Source: an uncultured Chloroflexota bacterium
GTDB lineage: Bacteria; Chloroflexota; Dehalococcoidia; UBA3495
Direction of reading: 5' to 3'
Assembly: GCA_913020235.1 (NCBI GenBank)
Contig: CAJWBT010000004.1
Coordinates: 1-21,244, forward strand
Length of the DNA: 21,244 bases
Numbering within the stretch: the first letter of the stretch is position 1; each line of letters opens with the position of its first letter. Below, in pieces: positions 14,335 to 21,156 of this stretch. A model generated the notes under the pieces. The model made no database searches, was not told where the DNA came from, and was given only the letters and a program-made list of their open reading frames with translations. Made by a program: the position numbers and the translations under genes.

Positions 14335-14427
14335 TGTCATTATGAGAGAAGCGAAGAATCTCAGCGTAACAAAGAGATTCTTGTATCTTATTCTGGGGAG
14401 CAATTGAGCCTGCCCTGAGCTTGCCGG
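14335..14427. repeat. Composite of two degenerate dispersed repeats between convergent genes
   Basis: TGTCATTATGAGAGAAGCG with AAGAATCTCAG (14335-14364) is a degraded relative of the left arm of the 138-bp element (TGTCATTCCGAGGAGCGAAG...GAATCTG). GAGCCTGCCCTGAGCTTGCC (14406-14425) is of a second type, like the CCTGTCCTGAGCTTGTC words common between genes in many genomes. Neither codes for protein. Confidence 0.5.
14354..14382 (+). terminator. Possible terminator hairpin after the PPOX-fold gene
   Basis: AAGAATCTC (14354-14362) and GAGATTCTT (14374-14382) form a perfect 9-bp stem with an 11-base loop, followed by the T-rich GTATCTTATTCT. The T-run is broken and the stem is AT-rich, so it would be modest. 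Confidence 0.4.
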
Positions 14428-14474
14428 TGGGATGGGGGGCCTGGGCAAGGCGTCAAGCCGGCTTGGAAGCGGCG

Positions 14475-15164
14475 CTAGGCGCCCGGCTGCAGCGGTGGAA
14501 GCACTCTCGCCATCCACGGTATCAGGTCGTTGAGTTCGTCCCCGCTGATTTCGTGGCCCATATCGTACTCGTGGAACTCCGGGCTGTACCCTTTTTGCTC
14601 AAGGAACTCGCGGGCCCGGCGGGCGTTGCCGGCCGAAACCATGGGATCGGCCCGGCCATGGGCCACGAAGATTGGCTGGCTCCGGTCCTGGGGCAGCCGG
14701 GCCTCAAGCTCATCCGGGTCGCGCAGGGAGGCGCTAAGGGCCACCAGGCCGGCAAAGGTCTCGGCCCGGGGGAGTCCGCACCGGTAGGTCATGCCGCCGC
14801 CCTGGGAGAAGCCCAGCAGTATGGCCTGTCCCGGCGCGACCTGGAACTGCTGAAACACCTCTTCGAAGAACTCGGCAAGCAGAGTCTCGGCGGTCTCGAC
14901 CTCCTCCGGGGAGCCCTGGCCTTGGGGTGACATCCAGCCGTAGCCCATTTGCCCGAAGCCCAGGTCGAAGGCGATCGGAGCGTTGGGGCAGGCGTAAACG
15001 TAGCCCGTTTGGTTGATGACCGGGGCCAGCCCGGCCAGGTCCTGCATGTTGGCCCCGAAGCCGTGCAGCAGGATTATCAAGGGATAGCGCAGCTCCGGCT
15101 GGTAGTCATCCGGCAATACCGTCAGGTACTGCAATCCATTGCCCTGGTGTCGCTCTGCCTGCAT
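14475..15164 (-). CDS. Carboxylesterase/phospholipase family alpha/beta hydrolase
   Basis: Cytosolic serine hydrolase of the Abhydrolase_2 (carboxylesterase/lysophospholipase) family, 229 aa. Catalytic triad: Ser120 in GFSQGG, Asp173 in HGRADPMVS and His204 in MGHEIS. The oxyanion region is LLHGFGANMQDL (32-43). There is no signal peptide. AGGAGC lies about 10 bases before the ATG at 15164. It is downstream of ctaB in the same direction but separated by 391 bases, so it is probably transcribed separately. Confidence 0.93.
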   Translation of the reverse strand: MQAERHQGNGLQYLTVLPDDYQPELRYPLIILLHGFGANMQDLAGLAPVINQTGYVYACPNAPIAFDLGFGQMGYGWMSPQGQGSPEEVETAETLLAEFFEEVFQQFQVAPGQAILLGFSQGGGMTYRCGLPRAETFAGLVALSASLRDPDELEARLPQDRSQPIFVAHGRADPMVSAGNARRAREFLEQKGYSPEFHEYDMGHEISGDELNDLIPWMARVLPPLQPGA

Positions 15165-15555
15165 GCGCGCTGCTCCTGTTCAGTCCGGAAAGCCGGCTCT
15201 CTGGAATGGGTCGGTCCGCCGGAAACGGCCCGGTACGGCCCTTACTTCGTCAACCTACCGTTCGTCACTCTAATAGAACGAGGACAATGTGGCAAATGCC
15301 CGGCTGTTGTCATCCTGGCTGAATCGGACATGTCTCCGCTCTGCTGCCCGCAGGTACTGTTCGGTGAGTTCCAAGGCGGTTGGCTAGTCTAGTGCGTCGT
15401 AAATGACTTGATACCCGGTCAGCCATCCCGGCCCTTACGCGGAAGGGGGGAACCAGCCAGCGCTTCTCTGGATTCCGGCTTGCGCCGGAAAGACGATCGT
15501 GAGAAAGGAATGTCGCACAATTCCGCCAATGTGCAGCTATTTACAAGGCGGTACA
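15165..15555. other. 391-base gene-free gap containing a hairpin repeat
   Basis: No supported gene. Bases 15473-15490 form a perfect TTCCGGC-ttgc-GCCGGAA hairpin within GGATTCCGGC...GCCGGAAAGAC, matching the widespread GGATTCC-GC-rich-GGAATGAC repeat type. The remainder should hold the promoter for the carboxylesterase and the 3' end of the ctaAB transcript; I could not pick either out with confidence. Confidence 0.5.
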
Positions 15556-16473
15556 CTAGAGGGTAACGGCGCTATCTAACATCATCGCGGTGAACAGTAG
15601 GGCCAGGTAGAGCAGAGAGTAGAGGTAAAGCCTCCGGGCGTTCCGGGAAGAGGTGGTCCGCTTCAACTGCCAGGCCAGCGCGATGAACCCGCCTCCCAGG
15701 AGCACCGCCGTGCCCAGGTAGACCCAGCCCACCGTGGAGGTGATGGCGAACGCCAGGGTCAGGGCGACCAGGCCCAGCGAGTAGGCCAGGATGTTCCAGG
15801 CCGTATAGGCGCGGCCCGAAACCACCGGAAGCATGGGGATGCCGGCCTTCTGGTAGTCCCCCTGCATCAGCAGGGCCAGCGCCCAGAAGTGGGGCGGCGT
15901 CCAGAGGAGGATGATGGCAAAGAGGTACAGCGCGGGTAACCCCAGGCCGCCGGTCACCGCGGCCCAGCCCACCACGGGGGGAATCGCTCCCGCTGCTCCG
16001 CCGATGACGATATTTTGTGGGGTACGCCGCTTCAACCAGCCGGTGTAAACGAACACGTAGATCAGTGTCGCCGCCAGGGTCAGCGCCGCCGCCAGAAGGC
16101 CGACCCAGACGGCCAGGGACACGATGGCCGCCAGGTTCAAGATGACGCCGACGGCGAGGGCTTGGCGACGGGATATCCGGCCCGAAGGGACCGGCCGTTG
16201 CCAGGTGCGGGACATCAACTCGTCGATGTGGTGGTCCTGGTAGTGGTTGAGGGCGTTGGCGCCCCCGGCCGCCAACGCTCCACCGGCGCACACCAGGAGG
16301 AGCACACTCAGCGGGGGCACGCCGCCCGCGGCCAGGAACATTCCGCCCAGAGCGGTGATCAGCAGCAGCAACACTATCGGGGGCTTGGTCAACGCCAGGT
16401 AATCGGCGAAGACCCGCGCCGCCCGGGCGTACCTTCCCAGGCCCGGCTTTGCCAGCAGCAGTTGCTCAAGCAT
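15556..16473 (-). CDS. ctaB: Protoheme IX farnesyltransferase (heme O synthase)
   Basis: Integral membrane prenyltransferase of the UbiA superfamily that attaches farnesyl to heme B to make heme O, 305 aa. The first Asp-rich motif is NALNHYQDHHID (73-84, with Asn76, Asp80, Asp84), followed by RPVPSGRIS (93-101). The second conserved loop is YTGWLKRRTPQNIVIGG (143-159). About eight or nine hydrophobic segments are visible. Its ATG lies inside the end of ctaA (8-base overlap), so the two are translated together. Length is normal for the family. Confidence 0.96.
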   Translation of the reverse strand: MLEQLLLAKPGLGRYARAARVFADYLALTKPPIVLLLLITALGGMFLAAGGVPPLSVLLLVCAGGALAAGGANALNHYQDHHIDELMSRTWQRPVPSGRISRRQALAVGVILNLAAIVSLAVWVGLLAAALTLAATLIYVFVYTGWLKRRTPQNIVIGGAAGAIPPVVGWAAVTGGLGLPALYLFAIILLWTPPHFWALALLMQGDYQKAGIPMLPVVSGRAYTAWNILAYSLGLVALTLAFAITSTVGWVYLGTAVLLGGGFIALAWQLKRTTSSRNARRLYLYSLLYLALLFTAMMLDSAVTL

Positions 16474-17422
16474 TGCCCGGCTCCACGGTTGAGAGATGCT
16501 TCGCGGTAAAGCTCAGGGCCGCCAGCACCACGACGGTTCCCCAAACCGCTGTAGCCACGCCCAGGTGGAGCGCCCGGAAGTCCGCCGGAAACTTCAGCCA
16601 CACGGTGACCGCCCCTATCAACACCTGGGCCAGGAAAAGGGCCGCAATGCCCTTCGACAGCAATACAATGGACTCGGGCTGGCGCCCCCGCCGAATCCCC
16701 ACGTACAGGACGAACGCCAGGAATAGCCCGGCAATTGCGGCAACAAACCGGTGCGCCATATGTATTATCTGCAACCGGTGCTCCGGAAGAACATCACCCT
16801 GGCACAACGGCCAGTCGAGGCAAGCGCCGGTCGCCCCGGCGTTGGTCACATACGAGCCGGATAGGAGGAGAAAGTAGACGGTCCCCGCCGACGCCAAGGA
16901 CAGCCACGGGAAACTACCGGCCCACCCTGCCGCTGGAAGGGCCGGCGGCCCTCGGTAGGCGATCACCGAGATGAGCACCAGGCACCCTAGCAAGGCCTCG
17001 CCAAGGGCCAGATGGGCTATCACGATGTCCCCTGGCAGCTCGTTGACCACGGTGACACCGCCCAGGATGGCCTGCGCCACCAGCAGGAGCAGCGCCGCCG
17101 CGGCCGGGATGGTCAGCCACGGCTCCCAGCGAAACGCTATCCAGGCGAGGCCGCAGGTGGCCAGGACCAGGGGGCCCACCAGTGCGGACGCCACCACCCG
17201 GTGGGTGTATTCGATGATCGCTTCCATCTCCAGGGGCGGCAGGACGCCACCGTGGCACAGCGGCCAGTCGGGACAGCCCAGTCCCGATCCGGTGACCCGG
17301 ACCACGCCCCCGAGCACCACCAGGGCGAAGGTCGACAATACTGCTACCAGGGATAGACCGCGAAACCACGTCCGTACCTTGCAGGAAGTATAATGAAGCA
17401 CGCCGGTCTCGGCTACCGCCAT
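16466..17422 (-). CDS. ctaA: Heme A synthase (COX15/CtaA family)
   Basis: Membrane enzyme that oxidises heme O to heme A for aa3-type cytochrome c oxidase, 318 aa. The two-fold repeat of the family is clear: each half has a paired-cysteine loop (C50-PDWPL-C56 and C201-LDWPL-C207) and a heme-ligand histidine helix (Tyr-Thr-His74-Arg and His221/His224 in IIHMAHR). His137 (AHLALGE) and the LHLGVA histidine are the other likely ligands. The frame can start one codon earlier at a TTG; the ATG at 17422 is preferred, though its ribosome site is weak. It overlaps ctaB by 8 bases. Confidence 0.94.
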   Translation of the reverse strand: MAVAETGVLHYTSCKVRTWFRGLSLVAVLSTFALVVLGGVVRVTGSGLGCPDWPLCHGGVLPPLEMEAIIEYTHRVVASALVGPLVLATCGLAWIAFRWEPWLTIPAAAALLLLVAQAILGGVTVVNELPGDIVIAHLALGEALLGCLVLISVIAYRGPPALPAAGWAGSFPWLSLASAGTVYFLLLSGSYVTNAGATGACLDWPLCQGDVLPEHRLQIIHMAHRFVAAIAGLFLAFVLYVGIRRGRQPESIVLLSKGIAALFLAQVLIGAVTVWLKFPADFRALHLGVATAVWGTVVVLAALSFTAKHLSTVEPGNA

Positions 17423-17561
17423 CAAAACACCAGAAGAAGCTCAGCAACGATTGGCAAGGCGACCCAGGCAGGAGGTCCGCCGCCGGCGGACTCAACTCGT
17501 CCGAAGGGACCAGTTCAGCGGCTAGAATGCTCCAGCTACACAGGTACGGTTTGCGTATATT

Positions 17562-17583
17562 GGTCCGGCCCGACGGCCGGACC
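17562..17583. promoter_or_regulatory. Perfect 9-bp stem-loop between divergent ctaA and the small lipoprotein gene
   Basis: GGTCCGGCC-cgac-GGCCGGACC. It directly follows a TATATT word (17556-17561), so it could be an operator or 5' leader hairpin for plus-strand transcription. There is no T-run on either side. The rest of the 338-base gap (17423-17760) shows no gene. Confidence 0.4.
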
Positions 17584-17760
17584 CACCGGGGGCCGCTGAA
17601 AGCCGGTTACCCCGGGCAAAGGGCGAAATCTGACCCGCAAAGTAACATAGCCCTTGGGGCTTGTCAAACGAGCTTTTGTACTGGGCGCGCCACCTGGTCG
17701 AGCGGGTTGGATTCTCTGGCTGGGTTGTTGAGGGACTATGGTATTTTTTTGGAAACGCGA

Positions 17761-18219
17761 ATGGACGATTTAGACCGAGCAGAAAGCCTTGCCAAGGGTC
17801 CCGGCCACGCTGCCGCGGCTGACGGGGGTAGGCTTGGAAAGCGAACCCTGGGGCTGGTGACCCGCGGTGGTGACCGTTTCCGCGGGCAGAGCAGCGCCCG
17901 CGTGCTACCCGGTGTGGCCGCGGCCCTGGTCCTGGTCCTGGTCCTGTTATCCGGCTGTGGGGGAGGGACTGAAGCCACGCCGGAGGGCGGTGGAGAGGTC
18001 CGCGGTCTGCTGGTGGCGGTCGAGGGACGGAACCTTACCGAGTTGGAGAGCCTCGCGATCCGCGACGAGGCGGGGAAGATTTGGACTTTCACCTCGGGCG
18101 CCGGCTTCGTGGGTTTCACCCCATCCCACCTACGAGAGCACCAGCTACTAGGCCAGCCCGTGGTGGTGACTTACGTTGCGGACGGCGACACCCTGGTGGC
18201 GGTGGATATAGCCGACTAG
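17761..18219 (+). CDS. Small hypothetical lipoprotein
   Basis: Not recognised beyond being exported, 152 aa from the chosen ATG. A basic segment and hydrophobic run (VAAALVLVLVLLSGC) end in a lipobox with Cys66. About 85 residues follow that look like a single beta-rich domain (RGLLVAVEGRNLTELESLAI...GQPVVVTYVADGDTLVAVDIAD), resembling OB-like or SH3-like lipoprotein domains. The ATG at 17761 leaves an unusually long 40-residue N-region. A GTG at 17857 would give a normal signal peptide and a 120-residue protein, and may be the true start. It is divergent from ctaA and convergent with the thioredoxin-like gene. Confidence 0.6.
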   Translation: MDDLDRAESLAKGPGHAAAADGGRLGKRTLGLVTRGGDRFRGQSSARVLPGVAAALVLVLVLLSGCGGGTEATPEGGGEVRGLLVAVEGRNLTELESLAIRDEAGKIWTFTSGAGFVGFTPSHLREHQLLGQPVVVTYVADGDTLVAVDIAD

Positions 18220-18231
18220 GGCGGGCTTTCG

Positions 18232-18285
18232 ACGGCCGGCCGCCTGTCTTCAGTTGCGGGGAAGTGTAGCTGAATGGCCGGCCGT
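18232..18285. terminator. Possible bidirectional terminator between convergent lipoprotein genes
   Basis: ACGGCCGGCC (18232-18241) and GGCCGGCCGT (18276-18285) are perfect 10-base inverted repeats with a 34-base loop, spanning the short convergent gap. Each arm is also partly self-palindromic. There are no T-runs, so termination is only inferred from position. Confidence 0.35.
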
Positions 18286-19217
18286 TACCCGGTGACGACC
18301 TCTCGAAGCGCCACCTCGAGTTCCTCCACGGTGGTGAACCCTTCGAACTTGGCGGCTACCAGCCCGTCTTTGCCCATGATAAAGGAGAAAGGCTCGGTGG
18401 GCAGCTTCCACTCCGCCACGGTTTTGACATGGCGTGGGGCGGTGGTGCCGGCTTCGACTTCGTGGGGGTCCTCGAACACCTCCACGTGGATGAAGTTGGC
18501 CTGGCCGGGAAACCGCTCCTTGAGCTGGGAGAGAATCTCCACCTGAGGGCCGCAGGTAGCTGATACGCAAAAGGCCGGAGTCGCAAACACCACCACCAGG
18601 GGCTTGCCTGCCGTCAGCGCCTGGTCGACCGAAAGACGGTACAGGTCAGGGTCGGGGTCGGTGGAGCTGGTGATAGTTGCCAGGTCGTCCACACCGTCCA
18701 GTGTGGGGGTGATGCTGGCGGGCGCCGGAGACCCGATGGCCGGTGTGATGGACTCCGGCCGCACCGTAAGCGAGCCCTGAGCGGTAATGGGTGTTCCATT
18801 GGCCGTCGTGGCGTCCACCTCCACCCGCCAGACCCCGGAGATGTCCAGGTCCAGGTTGACCTTGAAGATCCCTTGGGAGCCCGTCGGCCACTGGAAGAAC
18901 TCGGCGGTGGCGGTTTCCCGAACCTCAGCGGTATCCTGACCCGGCGGAAGATAAGCGGCCCGCACCCGCGCTGCCGAGGCCCGCACCGGCATCCCATCGC
19001 GGTCGATTAGGCCGAAGACCACCCGGTTGCTCCCGACTGCGATGTCGGTGGTGACAAACACCGCATCGACCTCCGGGCCGGTGGGCACCGGGGTGGAGGT
19101 GGGAGAGGAGGAGCACGCGGCGATGGCCACCAGTACTAGGAGGCCGCCGAGGACGCGGGCCAGCCGGCTCCACGTGGGTCTGTTTCCAACTTCTGCCCTG
19201 AGTGATGGACTAGGCAT
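18285..19217 (-). CDS. Thioredoxin-fold lipoprotein with C-x4-C motif
   Basis: Exported lipoprotein, 310 aa: signal and lipobox (VAIAACS, Cys35), an N-terminal beta-rich domain (about 50-153) and a C-terminal thioredoxin-like domain (about 190-308). The redox motif is FATPAFCVSATCGP with Cys217 and Cys222, four residues apart rather than the two of thioredoxin or three of Sco. A cis-Pro-like position is PTEPFSF. Likely a membrane-anchored thiol oxidoreductase or metallochaperone-like protein; its nearness to ctaA/ctaB fits a role in oxidase maturation, but this is only context. The frame is open upstream; the ATG at 19217 has GGAG about 11 bases before it and gives a proper signal peptide. 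Confidence 0.8.
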   Translation of the reverse strand: MPSPSLRAEVGNRPTWSRLARVLGGLLVLVAIAACSSSPTSTPVPTGPEVDAVFVTTDIAVGSNRVVFGLIDRDGMPVRASAARVRAAYLPPGQDTAEVRETATAEFFQWPTGSQGIFKVNLDLDISGVWRVEVDATTANGTPITAQGSLTVRPESITPAIGSPAPASITPTLDGVDDLATITSSTDPDPDLYRLSVDQALTAGKPLVVVFATPAFCVSATCGPQVEILSQLKERFPGQANFIHVEVFEDPHEVEAGTTAPRHVKTVAEWKLPTEPFSFIMGKDGLVAAKFEGFTTVEELEVALREVVTG

Positions 19218-19294
19218 TTGGTTCGCCGCTCCAGATCGTAAAGCTGTGGAAGCTGGCGGGCGGACCAGGTCCGGGCCGGCCCGACGCCGATTAG

Positions 19295-20701
19295 CTACCG
19301 CCGCACGCAAAGCTGGATCAGGGGGTCCACCCGGGATTGGCCCTCCAGGCTGGAAACAGCCTGGACGATGGAATGGAGCTGGTCCTCGGGCCAGGGAAGC
19401 TCGGAGAACAAAGCGCTTATTCTCCGGATCTCCGTGGCCAGGTCCCATTCCAGCTCATCGCCCTGGAACTGATCTTCGTGCCGGGTCCCGTCTCGCAGGC
19501 GAATGGTAATGCGGGGCGCGAAGGCAGGCCGGTCCTTATGCCCCACCACCTCGATGCGCTCCATCAGACCGGCTACCGCATGGTCCTCTCCGGAAGGTCC
19601 TTGTCCGGGGTCGATTCGGGCGCTGAGGGGAGGGTAGCTGCCGTGGACGCAGGTATAGGCGGCGTAGAATTGGGTGCTGCCCAGGCCCGGAGCGCGGCGC
19701 GCCGGGTTGGGGAATGCCGGGGAGGGGTAGGTGGTTTCCAGCCAGTTCATATCCAGCGTGATGCTCTCAATCTCTTCCACGGGAACCGGGTGATTGGCCC
19801 GGAGCCGGACCATCAGGTCGATGACCGGGTTGTTGTAGCCCGCGGTGGGATACATCTTGGGGGTCACGTGCATCAGCTCCCAGCGGGAGCCAAGGTCGGC
19901 GACCACGTTGGCCATCTCGGTCTGGAGCGGCCCCTCCTGGAAGGCATGGGTCAGCTCGCCCCGGTTGTTGCCGGTGAAGGCGTTGTAGAACCCGGCCTCC
20001 CCCTCTAATGCCAACTCCGAGCCCCGGACGTTCTCCCGCGCCAGCAGGGCGGCCATGATCCCGTTGCGGGTAGCGTTGGGCTCGTGGAACACCATCTCCC
20101 GGCCGCCGGAGCGGGGCCCCTCGGTGGTGCCGCCGGTGAAGGTGCAGGCCAGGGCCAGCGCCGTGACCAGCTGCCCCTCGGTGAGGCCCAGCAGTTTGCC
20201 GGTGGTGACCGCCGGGCCCAGGGTGCCGTACACCGCGCTGGAACGGAAGCCCCGGGCCTGGGTGGTAGGGATGAAGTCCCCGCCAATCCGGGCCTCAACC
20301 TCGTAACCGGCTGCCAGGGCCGTGAGCAGCTCCTTCCCGGAGTGGCCCCCCAGCTCGGAGGTGGCCAGCCCCGCCGGGATGATGCAGGGGCCCGGGTGAA
20401 GCAACATCCGGTAGGAGTCCCCCTGGTTGGTGGCGTGCATCAGCTTGCTGTTGGCCGAGGCTGCGCCGAAGCGGGTGGCCCGGCTGCCCTCCACCAGAAT
20501 CGTCGCGCCGTCGGCTTTGGCCTCTTCTTCCTTTACCAGGGCGATGGCGGCCTGGCCCAAGGGGGTCCCCGCGCCCACGATGGAGATTATCAGGGCGTGC
20601 AGCAGCGACGCCTTTACCTTGTCCACCACCTCCGGAGGCAGCGCCTCGTAGTCGAGCGAGGCGATATACCGGCTAAAGGTACGGCTAAGGGATTCGGCCA
20701 T
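19295..20701 (-). CDS. MmgE/PrpD family protein
   Basis: Member of the 2-methylcitrate dehydratase/cis-aconitate decarboxylase/iminodisuccinate epimerase superfamily, 468 aa. Family features: helical N-terminal domain with HATNQGDSYRMLLHPGPC (89-106), GYEVEARIGGDF (132-143), TGKLLGLTEGQLVTALALA (167-185) and the second domain starting near PKMYPTAGYNNPVIDL (281-296). In many relatives that last segment reads K-x-YP-C-x3-H-P; here Cys and His are replaced. The ATG at 20701 follows GAGGAG at about 10 bases; an upstream frame extension of 11 codons has no such site. The enzyme is unlikely to be assigned without structure. Upstream of the thioredoxin-like gene by 77 bases, possibly cotranscribed. 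Confidence 0.88.
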   Translation of the reverse strand: MAESLSRTFSRYIASLDYEALPPEVVDKVKASLLHALIISIVGAGTPLGQAAIALVKEEEAKADGATILVEGSRATRFGAASANSKLMHATNQGDSYRMLLHPGPCIIPAGLATSELGGHSGKELLTALAAGYEVEARIGGDFIPTTQARGFRSSAVYGTLGPAVTTGKLLGLTEGQLVTALALACTFTGGTTEGPRSGGREMVFHEPNATRNGIMAALLARENVRGSELALEGEAGFYNAFTGNNRGELTHAFQEGPLQTEMANVVADLGSRWELMHVTPKMYPTAGYNNPVIDLMVRLRANHPVPVEEIESITLDMNWLETTYPSPAFPNPARRAPGLGSTQFYAAYTCVHGSYPPLSARIDPGQGPSGEDHAVAGLMERIEVVGHKDRPAFAPRITIRLRDGTRHEDQFQGDELEWDLATEIRRISALFSELPWPEDQLHSIVQAVSSLEGQSRVDPLIQLCVRR

Positions 20702-20988
20702 CCGCCTGCTCCTCGGCAAAGCTAGGGGGCGCACCGGTCAAATCCCCGCGCGCCCCAGTTCTCTGAGAAGGTGGAACGGTCCCGAGGTTGGCCGGTTAAG
20801 CCCCCGCAATCTGGGACGATTGTATGCGCTGCAGCTAGCCGGGTCAACAAAAGACCTGCGGAACACCAAGGGGTTCCAACGGGGCGGGGTCCTTGGCGGC
20901 CGTCTTCGGAATTTGATGCGAAGGAGCGGCGAGACGATGCAAAACATCAGCTGAATGGAGAACCACGCCGGGCGCACAGATCAGGTCT
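20702..20988. other. Gene-free upstream region of the MmgE/PrpD gene
   Basis: No supported gene between the MmgE/PrpD start and the left direct repeat of element copy 2. It should contain the promoter for the minus-strand gene. Its sequence has a degenerate GGAGCGGCGAGACGATGC stretch (20924-20941) of repeat-like character but no clear pattern. Confidence 0.4.
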
Positions 20989-21000
20989 ACCCTCCGGAGG
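20989..21000. repeat. Left 12-bp direct repeat flanking element copy 2
   Basis: ACCCTCCGGAGG occurs here and at 21142-21153 on the other side of the element. The word contains the perfect palindrome CCTCCGGAGG. Confidence 0.65.
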
Positions 21001-21005
21001 GGCTT

Positions 21006-21143
21006 TGCCTCAAGACTGTCATTCCGAGGAGCGAAGCGACGAGGAATCTGGTGCGGGGTTGCTCTTTGGCAGCCTGGGCCCATCACCCCAGACCCCTTGC
21101 TTCACTCGGGGTGACAGACGCCAGGGTACTTTTAAGGCAAGAC
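21006..21143. mobile_element. MITE-like hairpin element, copy 2
   Basis: Same orientation and length as the copy at 11496-11633, with about six transition differences. The palindromic arms (CTGTCATTCCGAG facing CTCGGGGTGACAG) and terminal TTGCCT...AAGGCAA ends are kept. The flanking direct repeat differs from that of copy 1, so each copy has its own target. It lies just downstream of the stop of the truncated gene at the right edge. Confidence 0.75.
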
Positions 21144-21153
21144 CCTCCGGAGG
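21142..21153. repeat. Right 12-bp direct repeat flanking element copy 2
   Basis: Second ACCCTCCGGAGG, overlapping the last two bases of the element alignment and ending 3 bases before the stop codon of the edge gene. Confidence 0.65.
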
Positions 21154-21156
21154 TGG

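Noticed and set aside
19218..19448. 77-codon upstream extension of the thioredoxin-like lipoprotein
   Set aside because: It would bury the signal peptide and overlap the end of the MmgE/PrpD gene; the ATG at 19217 gives a normal lipoprotein signal.
19337..20008. 223-codon plus-strand frame opposite the MmgE/PrpD gene
   Set aside because: Shadow of the MmgE/PrpD coding strand, without start signals.
11484..21153. CRISPR array or attachment-site pair based on the repeated 138-base blocks
   Set aside because: Only two copies about 9.5 kb apart with ordinary chromosomal genes between; no spacer periodicity, cas genes or integrase.
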